Of a DNA stretch of 64,000 nucleotides, positions 50,347 through 59,159 are shown piece by piece. The first letter of the stretch is position 1. Each line of letters starts with the position of its first letter. Below the pieces are notes generated by a model. The model made no database searches. It saw nothing but the letters and a program-made list of their open reading frames with translations, and had not been told where the DNA came from. The stretch covers positions 868,001-932,000 of the forward strand of contig NZ_PGFD01000001.1 in NCBI RefSeq assembly GCF_002797535.1, given 5' to 3'. Origin of the DNA: Chryseobacterium geocarposphaerae (GTDB lineage: Bacteria; Bacteroidota; Bacteroidia; Flavobacteriales; Weeksellaceae). A program made the translations under genes and the position numbers.

Positions 50347-50367
50347 TAAAATTTATAATTTAAAATC
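50347..50367. repeat. Right AT-rich flank of the four-helix-bundle cassette
   Basis: Inverse of the left flank (TAAAATTTAT-AATTTAAAATC). See the left flank entry for the comparison. Confidence 0.5.
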
Positions 50368-50376
50368 TATAATTAA

Positions 50377-51558
50377 TTAAAGTAATTCAAAAATTGAAGC
50401 AGCACCTTGTCCTGTTCCAACGCACATGGAAACCATTCCGTATTTATTTCCGCGTTTTCTCATTTCGTCAAGAAGCTGAACGGTTAATTTTGTTCCGGTA
50501 CATCCAAGCGGGTGCCCCAAAGCGATTGCACCTCCATTTACATTTAGAATATCCGGGTTTAAACCTAATTCTTTTTTAATAGCAACCGATTGAGAGGCAA
50601 AGGCTTCGTTCAATTCTATCAGCTCAATATCTTTTAATTCTAAGCCAGCCTGTTTCAATGCTTTTGGAATCGCATAAATCGGTCCCATCCCCATGATTCT
50701 TGGCTCTAATCCAGCTGCAGCATAAGCGACTAATCTTGCTTCCGGTTGTAATCCTAGTTCTTTTACCATTTCTTCGCTCATCACCATTACGAAAGCAGCA
50801 CCATCACTCATTTGCGATGAATTTCCGGCAGTTACACTTCCTCCATTCGCGAAAACTGGTCTTAATTTAGCCAGACCTTCCAAAGAAGTATCTGCTCTAG
50901 GACCTTCATCAACTGAGAAATCAAACTTTTTCGTCTGCATTTTCTGGTTTTCATCCAGGAAATTATATTCAACAGGAATCGGAACGATCTGGCTGGCAAA
51001 TCTGCCTTCCTGATTTGCTTTTAAAGCTTTCATATGAGATTCAAAAGCAAACTGATCCTGTTCTTCCCTTGTAATTTTGTATTGTTTTGCAACTTCTTCT
51101 GCAGTATAACCCATTCCCCAATAGTAATCAGGGTTTGTTTTGGCAATATCCGTTTCAGGAACTGGTTTGTACCCACCCATCGGAATGTAAGACATTGATT
51201 CTGTACCTCCTGCAATGATACAATCTGCCATTCCTGCCTGAATTTTTGCAGATGCAATCGCAATTGCTTCGCTTCCCGATGCGCAATATCTGTTCACCGT
51301 TACTCCGGGAACTTTATCAGTATTTAAACCCATTAAGGAAATAAGACGTGCCACATTTAAGCCCTGTTCAGCTTCCGGCATTGCATTTCCTACGATAAGG
51401 TCATCGATTCTGTTTTTATCTAATTGCGGAAGCTCAGCCATTAATTTTTCAATTACGGTTGCCGCCATTACATCGGGACGAGTAAAACGAAGGGAACCTT
51501 TAGGCGCTTTTCCTACCGCTGTTCTAAATCCTTTTACTATATATGCTTGTTTTGACAT
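50377..51558 (-). CDS. fadA: Acetyl-CoA C-acyltransferase (3-ketoacyl-CoA thiolase)
   Basis: A 393-residue thiolase with Cys92 (N-R-Y-C-A-S-G-S) as nucleophile, His349 (G-H-P-L-G) and Cys379 (M-C-V-G-T-G-Q-G) as the other catalytic residues. It splits 3-ketoacyl-CoA to acetyl-CoA and a shortened acyl-CoA. It follows the FadN-type gene on the same strand after 23 bases. Fatty acid degradation is the supported role. Confidence 0.95.
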   Translation of the reverse strand: MSKQAYIVKGFRTAVGKAPKGSLRFTRPDVMAATVIEKLMAELPQLDKNRIDDLIVGNAMPEAEQGLNVARLISLMGLNTDKVPGVTVNRYCASGSEAIAIASAKIQAGMADCIIAGGTESMSYIPMGGYKPVPETDIAKTNPDYYWGMGYTAEEVAKQYKITREEQDQFAFESHMKALKANQEGRFASQIVPIPVEYNFLDENQKMQTKKFDFSVDEGPRADTSLEGLAKLRPVFANGGSVTAGNSSQMSDGAAFVMVMSEEMVKELGLQPEARLVAYAAAGLEPRIMGMGPIYAIPKALKQAGLELKDIELIELNEAFASQSVAIKKELGLNPDILNVNGGAIALGHPLGCTGTKLTVQLLDEMRKRGNKYGMVSMCVGTGQGAASIFELL

Positions 51559-51581
51559 TTTAATTCTTAATTATTAGATTA

Positions 51582-53975
51582 TTAATTTCTAAGCGGTTTA
51601 CCATTCTGTAACATATACTGAATTCTCTCCAACGTTTTTCTTTCCCCGCAAAGCTGTAAGAAAGTTTCTCTTTCTAAATTCAATAAATATTGCTCAGTAA
51701 CAACTGTAGGCTCAGAAAGATTTCCTCCCACCATTACATTAGCTAATTTATCTGCAATTTTCTTGTCGTGTTCAGAGATATAGTTTCCGGTTAGCATCTG
51801 GTCGGTTCCAACGTAGAACATACCTAATGCATCTTTACCTAAAACTTTTACTTTCTGCTCGATAGGTTGCGTATAACCCTGTTCAGCTAATAGTTTTGCT
51901 ACTTTTTTAGCCTCTGCAATCTGTCTGTTTTTACTTACAGAAACGATGTCCTTACCTTTTTCAAGAATTCCCATGTCGTAGGCTTCATAAGCGGAAGTTG
52001 CCACTTTACCCATCGCAATGTTCATGAAAGCATCACGAAGTCTGTTGTTTTTCACATCGTCGTTATGGAATTCTCTTGAAGTTCTCAATGTCAACTCTTT
52101 CGTTCCGCCACCACCAGGAATTACTCCGACTCCGGTTTCAACTAATCCAATATAGGTTTCTGCTGCAGCAACCACTCGGTCGGCGTGCATTGTCATTTCG
52201 CAACCGCCACCAAGCGTCATTCCGTGAGGTGCAACAACAACTGGAATAGAAGAGTAGCGGACTCTCATCATCGATTTCTGGAAGTAAGCAATGGCCATAT
52301 TCAAATCATCCCAATCCTGTTCGATCGCCATCATTAAGATCATTGCTAAATTGGCTCCCACAGAGAAATTTGCACCCTGATTTCCGATTACTAAACCGTC
52401 ATATTCTTTTTCAGCTAAATCGATCGCTCTGTTTAATCCATCCAACACTTCACCTCCCAAAGAATTCATTTTAGAACGGATCTCAAAGTTGATAATTCCG
52501 TCACCTAAATCTTCGATTGCAGCCCCTGAATTGCTCCAAAGCGTTTTATTTTTTCTGATATTATCTAAAATAATGAAAGCATCCTGGCCCGGGATTTTGT
52601 TGTATTCACCTGAATTTTTATCAACATAAATGCTTTGTCCTTCCTCATTCACTTTATAGAAAGTCTCCACATTTTTTACCCAGTCTGAAACCTGATAACC
52701 TGCTTCTGTTGCCAATTCAATACCTTTTTGAACTCCAACAGCATCCCAAATTTCAAATGGTCCGTTTTCCCAACCGAAACCGGCTCTCATGGCATCGTCG
52801 ATTTTGTAAACTTCATCAGAAATCTCCGGAACTTTATGCGAAACATAAGCGAATAATGCTCCCAAAGATTTTCTGTACAATTCTCCGGCCTTATCTTTTC
52901 CGCCAATCAACACTTTAAATCTATCAATCGGCTTGTCAATATTTTTAGTTAATTCTAAAGTTGGGAAAGAAGATTTTCCTTGAAGCTCATATTCTAAAGT
53001 ATCAAGATTTAACCCATGAATTTCAGATTTTCCTTCCGCATTTTTCACTTTTTTGTAGAAACCTTGCTCTGTTTTTGAACCTAACCATTTATTATCAACC
53101 ATCTTTTGGATATAGTCAGGAAGCGCAAAAACATCATTGAAATCATTTGCTTCGGCACCACTTTGGCGAACGCCGTTTGCCACCATCACCAAAGTATCCA
53201 GACCAACAACATCAGCAGTTCTGAATGTTGCAGATTTTGGACGACCGATAACAGGACCTGTCAATTTATCAACCTCAGAAACCGTCAAACCTAATTTCTG
53301 AACGTTATGAAGCAAATCCATCATGGAGAAAACTCCGATTCTGTTGGCGATAAATGCAGGAGTATCTTTTGCCAAAACGGTTGTTTTCCCTAAGAATTTT
53401 GCTCCGTAATTCATATAGAAGTCTATAACTTCCGGAAGCGTATCGTTGGTTGGGATAATCTCTAAAAGAGGAAGGTATCTTACAGGATTAAAGAAGTGTG
53501 TTCCTGCAAAATAGTGTTTAAAATCATCACTTCTTCCTTCCGTCAAAAGATGAATAGGAATTCCTGATGTATTGGAAGAAATCAATGTTCCCGGTTTTCT
53601 GAACTGTTCGATTTTTTCGTAAACGGACTTTTTGATGTCAAGTCTTTCAACCACAACTTCAATAATCCAGTCTGTATTTTTTATTTTTGGTAAATCGTCA
53701 TCAAAGTTTCCAACCTTTATTCTATCCGCAAATTTGGGTGAATAGAGTAGAGCCGGACTGGCTTTTTTCAGTTTTTCAAAGTTTTCAGAAGCGATTCTGT
53801 TCCTTACCGCTTTATCCTCTTTGGTCAAACCTTTTTTCTGTTCTGCTTCAGTGAGTTCAAAAGGAACGATATCCAGGAGCGAAACTTCTACGCCAATATT
53901 GGCAAAGTGAGCCGCAATACCGCTTCCCATAATTCCTGAACCAAGAACTGTAACGTGTTTGATTCTTCTTTTCAT
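51582..53975 (-). CDS. fadN: 3-hydroxyacyl-CoA dehydrogenase/enoyl-CoA hydratase (FadN type)
   Basis: A 797-residue bifunctional enzyme with domain order reversed from E. coli FadB. The N-terminal NAD-binding dehydrogenase part has G-S-G-I-M-G-S-G-I-A (residues 9-18), and H-F-F-N-P-V-R-Y-L-P. The C-terminal enoyl-CoA hydratase part has G-A-N-F-S-V-G-A-N-L and L-G-G-G-C-E-M-T (oxyanion hole) plus V-E-T-G-V-G-V-I-P-G-G-G-G. This is the order of B. subtilis FadN. The ATG at 53975 begins the dinucleotide fold; an upstream in-frame start at 54014 adds no family sequence. Confidence 0.95.
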   Translation of the reverse strand: MKRRIKHVTVLGSGIMGSGIAAHFANIGVEVSLLDIVPFELTEAEQKKGLTKEDKAVRNRIASENFEKLKKASPALLYSPKFADRIKVGNFDDDLPKIKNTDWIIEVVVERLDIKKSVYEKIEQFRKPGTLISSNTSGIPIHLLTEGRSDDFKHYFAGTHFFNPVRYLPLLEIIPTNDTLPEVIDFYMNYGAKFLGKTTVLAKDTPAFIANRIGVFSMMDLLHNVQKLGLTVSEVDKLTGPVIGRPKSATFRTADVVGLDTLVMVANGVRQSGAEANDFNDVFALPDYIQKMVDNKWLGSKTEQGFYKKVKNAEGKSEIHGLNLDTLEYELQGKSSFPTLELTKNIDKPIDRFKVLIGGKDKAGELYRKSLGALFAYVSHKVPEISDEVYKIDDAMRAGFGWENGPFEIWDAVGVQKGIELATEAGYQVSDWVKNVETFYKVNEEGQSIYVDKNSGEYNKIPGQDAFIILDNIRKNKTLWSNSGAAIEDLGDGIINFEIRSKMNSLGGEVLDGLNRAIDLAEKEYDGLVIGNQGANFSVGANLAMILMMAIEQDWDDLNMAIAYFQKSMMRVRYSSIPVVVAPHGMTLGGGCEMTMHADRVVAAAETYIGLVETGVGVIPGGGGTKELTLRTSREFHNDDVKNNRLRDAFMNIAMGKVATSAYEAYDMGILEKGKDIVSVSKNRQIAEAKKVAKLLAEQGYTQPIEQKVKVLGKDALGMFYVGTDQMLTGNYISEHDKKIADKLANVMVGGNLSEPTVVTEQYLLNLERETFLQLCGERKTLERIQYMLQNGKPLRN

Positions 53976-54022
53976 TTGATTTATTATTTGTAATTGTTTT
54001 AATTCTTTTGGCATTCTGAAAA

Positions 54023-54050
54023 ATTCTTCCTTCGTCTGAATGACATGACG
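54023..54050. repeat. Palindromic intergenic element (REP-like), partial copy 3
   Basis: A half-element (ATTCTTCCTTCGTCTGAATG, then ACATGACG) lies in the gap between the MarR and fadN genes. Only one arm is visible. Confidence 0.5.
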
Positions 54051-54056
54051 TAAAAT

Positions 54057-54503
54057 TTATTTCCTGTTGTTTAAGTCCGTGGCTATTTTCATGATTTCAC
54101 ACATTACTTCTTTAAATGTTTCCATTTTTTCCGGCGAAATCTTTTCCATCACTCTTTTATTAAAGTTTACAACAACCTCTTTAGATATATTTCTGGAATT
54201 AAGACCTTTATCTGTAAGTTTAATAATAACTTCACGCTTATCAGTAGTTGTTTTTTCCTTATAGATATATCCGTTGTCTTCCAAAAGTTTGATAATTCTT
54301 GTAAGAGAAGTTGGTTCAATAGCCATTTTAGGACCCAGATTCGTACTTCTTGTTCCTTCTTTAGGATCTATTTTAAGAAGAGTAAGGGCTTGTACAGCCG
54401 TAGAATCATGCTCTTGGGCCAATTCTGTGTACATTTTAGAAACAGCTAACCAGGTCTGTTTTAAAATTAAGTCTACATTTTCTATTTTATCCTTATTATC
54501 CAT
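54057..54503 (-). CDS. MarR-family transcriptional regulator of the fad operon
   Basis: A 148-residue MarR protein with the winged helix (M-A-I-E-P-T-S-L-T-R-I-I-K-L-L-E-D-N-G-Y-I, D-K-R-E-V-I-I-K-L-T-D-K-G). It lies 81 bases upstream of fadN in the same direction and probably senses an acyl-CoA or fatty acid. A -7 box (TAAATTTG, 54530-54537) precedes it, with two TATGCATGCATA palindromes at 54540-54563 and 54629-54640, the first of them covering the -33 region. So it should repress itself and the fad genes. ATG 54503 is chosen over a TTG one codon upstream. Confidence 0.9.
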   Translation of the reverse strand: MDNKDKIENVDLILKQTWLAVSKMYTELAQEHDSTAVQALTLLKIDPKEGTRSTNLGPKMAIEPTSLTRIIKLLEDNGYIYKEKTTTDKREVIIKLTDKGLNSRNISKEVVVNFNKRVMEKISPEKMETFKEVMCEIMKIATDLNNRK

Positions 54504-54539
54504 CAATATTTTTTTGTAATGGTTTTACCCAAATTTAGC

Positions 54540-54563
54540 AAATATTATGCATGCATAATATTT
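54540..54563. promoter_or_regulatory. MarR operator site 1 (24-bp perfect palindrome)
   Basis: A perfect 24-base palindrome (centre 54551/54552) whose core is TATTATGCATGCATAATA. It sits 3 bases upstream of the MarR -7 box, where the -33 box would be, so protein bound here would block transcription. Confidence 0.7.
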
Positions 54564-54628
54564 ATTAACGTTAAAATTTGTTAATGCACTGAAAATAAAA
54601 GGGTTAAATTGTATGACAAGCATAATAC

Positions 54629-54640
54629 TATGCATGCATA
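54629..54640. promoter_or_regulatory. MarR operator site 2 (TATGCATGCATA)
   Basis: A second TATGCATGCATA, about 77 bases beyond the first one when measured from core start to core start, between the MarR gene and the ABC ATPase gene. The same 12 bases occur in site 1. Confidence 0.6.
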
Positions 54641-54670
54641 ACATATGGATTTTATAAAGAAAAAGGGAGA

Positions 54671-55594
54671 TTAGTAAATGGTTTTCACGAAATTAACGAT
54701 TTCCTGGAAAGATTCGCATTGACATTGTAATGAGCTACCGGAAATCAACCAAAAGTTGTTTTGAAATTCAAAATTTAGAGCCGAAAGATCTTTTTGAAAG
54801 TTTTTTTGAAGTAAAGAATACAACATTTCTTTATAAAAATCAGGGGCAATGATTTTCGGAGCCACAAACTGATCGTTAATTTGAAATAGAGAAGCGTTCG
54901 TCAATTCTTCATGCTGCAGCAAAATATCCTCAACAACTCCTGAGTATAAATGTCCGTCTTTAATATACCAGATTTTGTCTGCAAACTCCTTCGCCAAACG
55001 CCAGTCGTGAGAAGAGAAGAGGATTAATTTATTCTGTTCCTGAGCTAATTTCCGAAGCGTTTTGAGAATAATAATCTTATTTTTTTCGTCTAAATGTGTT
55101 GTAGGTTCATCCAGAATAATAACCGAAGAATTCTGCGTTAAAGCTCTTCCAATAAAAGCTTTCTGAAGATTACCGTCTGAAAGGTTCTTAAGTAATGTGT
55201 TTTTGTACTGTACCAGATCAAGCTTTTCGATAATATGAAAAACTTCTTCCCGGTCTTTTTTACTGAGCTCAAAATAAAACGGATAATAGATATATTTTCC
55301 TAAAGAGATCAAATCTTCAACCGTGTAATTCTGCGGAACAATAGATTTCGAAAAAACAACTGCTATATTTTCAGCAATTTCTTTAACAGAAAGACTTTTT
55401 ACATTTTTATTATTGATAGAAATCTCTCCGTTTAAAAGTGGAATCTGATGTAAAATAGATTTGATTAAAGTAGTTTTTCCCACACCATTATTGCCAATTA
55501 ACAAGCATACCTCTCCCAAATTCAAATGAGCGTCTGCGTTTGAAATTAAGGTTTTGTTGTAGCCTATTTTTGCTTGGTTGATTTTTAGATGCAT
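54671..55594 (-). CDS. ABC transporter ATPase, FecE/BtuD (iron-siderophore/cobalamin) type
   Basis: A 307-residue protein. Walker A G-N-N-G-V-G-K-T, signature L-S-D-G-N-L-Q-K-A (a deviation from LSGG, as in some heme or B12 ATPases), Walker B V-I-I-L-D-E-P-T-T-H-L-D. About 60 extra residues at the C-terminus. With the FecCD-type permease upstream it should import an iron chelate, heme or cobalamin. No substrate-binding protein gene lies next to them. The start at 55594 is the one that begins the domain. Confidence 0.88.
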   Translation of the reverse strand: MHLKINQAKIGYNKTLISNADAHLNLGEVCLLIGNNGVGKTTLIKSILHQIPLLNGEISINNKNVKSLSVKEIAENIAVVFSKSIVPQNYTVEDLISLGKYIYYPFYFELSKKDREEVFHIIEKLDLVQYKNTLLKNLSDGNLQKAFIGRALTQNSSVIILDEPTTHLDEKNKIIILKTLRKLAQEQNKLILFSSHDWRLAKEFADKIWYIKDGHLYSGVVEDILLQHEELTNASLFQINDQFVAPKIIAPDFYKEMLYSLLQKNFQKDLSALNFEFQNNFWLISGSSLQCQCESFQEIVNFVKTIY

Positions 55595-55678
55595 TTTCTT
55601 TTTTATTTCTCGCAAATTTTGGAGATTACGCAGATTTTTATTCTGTTGCTAAATTATATGTTTAAATTTTGCATTTAG

Positions 55679-55737
55679 TTTGTCAATGCTGGAAGCATCT
55701 CTACAAAATTAGTTTAGATTCCTGTGGAATGACAAAC
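55679..55737. repeat. Palindromic intergenic element (REP-like), copy 4
   Basis: Left arm TTTGTCAATGCTGGAAGCAT (55679-55698, then CT) pairs imperfectly with right arm AGATTCCTGTGGAATGACAA (then A) ending near 55736. It lies between the ATPase and permease genes and shares the family core in shorter form. Confidence 0.55.
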
Positions 55738-55843
55738 TGAGCGTTTTAAATTTAATAATAAAAATTATTCTCAATCATTTGCACAATCTGCCAAATCAGC
55801 GAGAGATTTTAAAATTAACAATTTACTCATTCAAAATTAACTT

Positions 55844-56815
55844 TCATACTTTATTCTGTCTTAAAAGCATCATCAAAATTACAGGAATTCCGAAAACGGA
55901 GCTTATTACATTTAAAGGAATCTGTGTTTTTTCTGCAATAATGGAAAAGAACAACATAATCAGCATTCCTAAAAACATATTTAAAATCCATTGTTGCCAA
56001 AGTTTAGCAGGATTATAAATTAATCTACAAAAATGGGGAACAATAATTCCTATAAATAAAATAGGACCTAAAAAAGCTGTGACTGATGCCGAAAGCAATG
56101 AAGAAGCAACAATGATGAATATTTTCAACTGATTCAAATTGACTCCTAAACTTTGTGCATATGAACTGCCTAATGAATTCCCAATTAAGGGTTTTATGCT
56201 TTTAAAACATACAAATAAGCCAAACAATACTAAAACAGATAACACATAGATCTGATTTCTTGTAACCATATTATTAGCTCCGAAAGACCATAAAATATAG
56301 TTTTTTAAACTTTGATTTTCAGCATAAAACTGAAGCAGAGAAACTATAGCTCCTGCAAAAGCCGAAATCAGAAACCCAAATATAATGAGATATGATTTAT
56401 CCTGAAATTTATTAGACATTGATAATAAGATCAGCATCAATAATAAACTTCCTCCAATTGCGGCTAAACTTAAAAAACTGTTTTGAAGAAATTCAGGAAT
56501 AAGAATGTCATGTGAAAAAAAGATATAAAAAGCGACGGATAAACTTGCTACTGAAGTGATTCCCAAAATATCCGGCCCTGCTAAAGGATTCTGAAAATAT
56601 TCTTGCATCAGAAATCCTGAAGTAGGAATGGAAATTCCAGCCAAAAGCATTACCAATACCCGATTGACTCGGATTTCTGCAATTTGGCTATTGGCCGAAT
56701 CCTGAAAAAAATCATGGAGATGTAAACTTAAAAATCCTGTGTTAAGATTGATGATCGCGGTTAATACAATTGCGACTATTAAAATTAAACACAGGATCTT
56801 AAACTTATTGGACAT
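55844..56815 (-). CDS. FecCD/BtuC-type ABC transporter permease
   Basis: A 323-residue protein with about nine to ten predicted membrane helices. N-P-L-A-G-P-D-I-L-G-I and G-P-I-L-F-I-G-I-I-V-P-H-F-C-R are the signatures of the FecCD family. It forms the inner-membrane channel for iron chelates, heme or cobalamin. It pairs with the ATPase gene downstream; 249 bases with a REP-like element separate them. The TlpA-like gene lies just upstream (17 bases), so these may be one transcript. Confidence 0.9.
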   Translation of the reverse strand: MSNKFKILCLILIVAIVLTAIINLNTGFLSLHLHDFFQDSANSQIAEIRVNRVLVMLLAGISIPTSGFLMQEYFQNPLAGPDILGITSVASLSVAFYIFFSHDILIPEFLQNSFLSLAAIGGSLLLMLILLSMSNKFQDKSYLIIFGFLISAFAGAIVSLLQFYAENQSLKNYILWSFGANNMVTRNQIYVLSVLVLFGLFVCFKSIKPLIGNSLGSSYAQSLGVNLNQLKIFIIVASSLLSASVTAFLGPILFIGIIVPHFCRLIYNPAKLWQQWILNMFLGMLIMLFFSIIAEKTQIPLNVISSVFGIPVILMMLLRQNKV

Positions 56816-56832
56816 TATAAAAGTCTAAAGTT

Positions 56833-57387
56833 TTATTTTAATAAAGAATTGATCTTCTCGTTTAATTGTTCTTCACTGATCATTCCTAATGTTTCATCAG
56901 TCTTTTCACCTTTTCTCATAAATGTAAAAGGAATAGCATTGCCAGTCCACTGCTTAAAATTATTTTTGAAGAAATTTCCGTCCATAAGCTGTCCATCCAC
57001 AAGAACTGTATGATCCTGAATTCCATGTTCAGCTACAAAACGGGGAACTTCTGTATTCCATGCTTCTTTCTGGTCTAAGCTTATAAAGGTAATTTTTATT
57101 GGTTTTCCTTTTAATTCGTCGATCTTATTTTTAAAATGTGGTATTTCTTTCACACAAGGTCCGCACCAAGTGGCAAAAAAATTGGTTACGTATAATGTAT
57201 CATTTTTTTTGTTTAAATATTCTGAAACTTTATCCAGTGTAAGCATTTTCAATGGAGCAACCGCAGAAGCTGGTTCTGGAGCTGAAATAGAATCTGTTAC
57301 CATAGCAGTTTCATCATTTTTCTGACTTTCCTTTTTGCAGCTTGCCAAAGCAAATAGAACAAGCGTGGATAAAATTATCTTCTTCAT
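56833..57387 (-). CDS. TlpA-like thioredoxin-fold lipoprotein
   Basis: A 184-residue protein with lipobox A-L-A-S-C17 and a thioredoxin domain with W-C75-G-P-C78-V-K-E-I-P-H. T-F-I-S-L-D precedes the usual cis-proline region (A-I-P-F-T-F). It is a reductant that keeps cysteines reduced in the periplasm, as in cytochrome maturation. It starts 33 bases from the divergent reductase gene and lies 17 bases before the permease gene. Confidence 0.9.
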   Translation of the reverse strand: MKKIILSTLVLFALASCKKESQKNDETAMVTDSISAPEPASAVAPLKMLTLDKVSEYLNKKNDTLYVTNFFATWCGPCVKEIPHFKNKIDELKGKPIKITFISLDQKEAWNTEVPRFVAEHGIQDHTVLVDGQLMDGNFFKNNFKQWTGNAIPFTFMRKGEKTDETLGMISEEQLNEKINSLLK

Positions 57388-57420
57388 AAATTATTTTTTA
57401 TCTATTTTTGATATTGAAGT

Positions 57421-58545
57421 ATGGAACAACAAATCTATAAGGGGAAACTGACACAGTTTCATTGGTTAAAAATAGCGAAAAAGGTAGAACTTACCAAAAA
57501 TACTTTCTCTCTGGAGTTTGAAATTCCCGAGAATTTAAAAGCAAATTTTAAGTTTGAAGCAGGACAGTTTGTGAGCTTAAAATTTCAGTCTCATGGCGAG
57601 GATGTTATTAATGATTATTCAATGACTTCTGCACCTTATGAGGAAAAAATATCTTTAGGAATAAAAGTAAATTCTCCCAATGGGGCAACTTCTCAATTAT
57701 TCCAAAACTATAATGTAGGTGATGAATTGCTGGTAAGCGAACCAAGTGGAAGATTTACATTGGTTTCTAAACCCAGTGAGTTCAGAACAATTGTCGGTTT
57801 TGCTGCCGGAATAGGGATTACCCCAATTTTAAGTCATTTCAAGAATATTCTTCATAATGAGCCCAGAACAAGGTTATTTTTATTTTTTGGAAATAAAAGT
57901 TCGGAAGATTTAATTTACAGGGAACAATTGGACAGTCTGGCCAGAACTTGTGGTGACAGGCTACAGATTTTCTATTTTTTCTCACAGGAAAAAACTTCTA
58001 ACAGCTTTTTTTATGGAAGACTGGATGAAAAGAAATTAGCCTTAATTATTAATCAAATTCTGCATTTGGATGATACAGATGAAGAATCAACGATTTGGGA
58101 TGCCGTAGATGATGTTTTGATCTGTGGAAAGGGAGAGATGATTAAAACCTTAGCCAATGCCTGTTATCATCACGGGATTCCGAAAAAAAATATTCATTTT
58201 GAACTTTTCGAAGAGTTTAATGACGATATTTATCCTGTAGAAAAAGAGTTTCCGCTTATCGAAAATGTAGAAATGGAATTCAAAATATTAGGACAAAAAT
58301 ATGAAACTGAACTCCCTACCAATAAAGAAAAGATTCTGCAGCAGTTGCTTATTCAGAAATTCCCTGTACCTTATTCCTGTAAATCGGGAATCTGCGGAAG
58401 CTGCGAATGTATTTTGGAAGAAGGAGAAGTTGAACTGCTTGAGAACGAATATTTAACGGAAAAGGAAGAAGAAAAAGGGCATATTTTAGCCTGTATGTCT
58501 ATTGCTAAAAGTAAAAAAATAAAGCTTAACTTTGATTTTAGTTGA
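57421..58545 (+). CDS. Ferredoxin-NAD(P)H reductase-like protein with C-terminal 2Fe-2S domain (PaaE-like)
   Basis: A 374-residue protein: FAD-binding domain (R/N-D-Y-S-M-T-S-A-P, about 62-70), NAD(P)-binding domain (G-F-A-A-G-I-G-I-T-P-I-L-S, C-G-K-G-E-M) and a plant-type 2Fe-2S ferredoxin domain with C-K-S-G-I-C-G-S-C and the last Cys in L-A-C-M-S. The order matches PaaE, the electron-transfer part of phenylacetyl-CoA epoxidase, but no paaABCD genes are near, so another oxygenase partner is likely. The next gene overlaps its stop codon. Confidence 0.9.
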   Translation: MEQQIYKGKLTQFHWLKIAKKVELTKNTFSLEFEIPENLKANFKFEAGQFVSLKFQSHGEDVINDYSMTSAPYEEKISLGIKVNSPNGATSQLFQNYNVGDELLVSEPSGRFTLVSKPSEFRTIVGFAAGIGITPILSHFKNILHNEPRTRLFLFFGNKSSEDLIYREQLDSLARTCGDRLQIFYFFSQEKTSNSFFYGRLDEKKLALIINQILHLDDTDEESTIWDAVDDVLICGKGEMIKTLANACYHHGIPKKNIHFELFEEFNDDIYPVEKEFPLIENVEMEFKILGQKYETELPTNKEKILQQLLIQKFPVPYSCKSGICGSCECILEEGEVELLENEYLTEKEEEKGHILACMSIAKSKKIKLNFDFS

Positions 58546-59159
58546 GAATTTTAAAAAACATATATAAACTTTTTGTTGCGTCAATAGAACTTGGTGTTTT
58601 ATTGATTATTTTAGCGAATGCCTGGGTTTTTGCTCTTACCAACGGAAGAACGTACACCAAAATTTCCAAAATACCACCAAGGGAAATCGCTCTAGTATTG
58701 GGAACTTCACCTAAGATGAGATCAGGAGTTTCCAATCCGTATTTTACGAAAAGAATGGATGCGGCGGCTTTACTTTATCATCATGGTAAAATAAAGAAAA
58801 TAATCGTAAGTGGAGAAAAAAGTAAAGGATATAATGAACCTGGTGCTATGAAAAATTATCTGGTATACGAAGAGGGGGTTCCTGAAGAAATTATTATCGA
58901 AGACCCTAAAGGATTCAACACTTACAAAAGTATTTTACGCTGTAAAAATGTTTATAAAGGCAAACATGTAATCATTGTGTCACAGGGCTTTCATAACCTT
59001 CGTGCTTTATTTTTTGCAAGAAATAATAATATGAATGCACTGGGATTTGATGCTCAGGATGTAAATAAGCCGGAAAGCTACTACAGAAACCAGTTTAGAG
59101 AGGTTTTCGCTCGAACGGCTGCTGTAGTATATTATATTTTAGGAATCTCTCCGGATTAG
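58542..59159 (+). CDS. SanA/YdcF-like (DUF218) membrane protein
   Basis: A 205-residue protein with one N-terminal membrane helix and a DUF218 domain (I-A-L-V-L-G-T-S-P, I-I-V-S-G-E-K-S-K-G-Y-N-E-P, V-S-Q-G-F-H-N-L-R-A-L-F). SanA is tied to vancomycin tolerance and envelope barrier function in enterics. It starts with TTG overlapping the reductase stop (TTGA), so the two genes are coupled. It ends four bases inside the end of the convergent TamL gene. Confidence 0.85.
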   Translation: MRILKNIYKLFVASIELGVLLIILANAWVFALTNGRTYTKISKIPPREIALVLGTSPKMRSGVSNPYFTKRMDAAALLYHHGKIKKIIVSGEKSKGYNEPGAMKNYLVYEEGVPEEIIIEDPKGFNTYKSILRCKNVYKGKHVIIVSQGFHNLRALFFARNNNMNALGFDAQDVNKPESYYRNQFREVFARTAAVVYYILGISPD

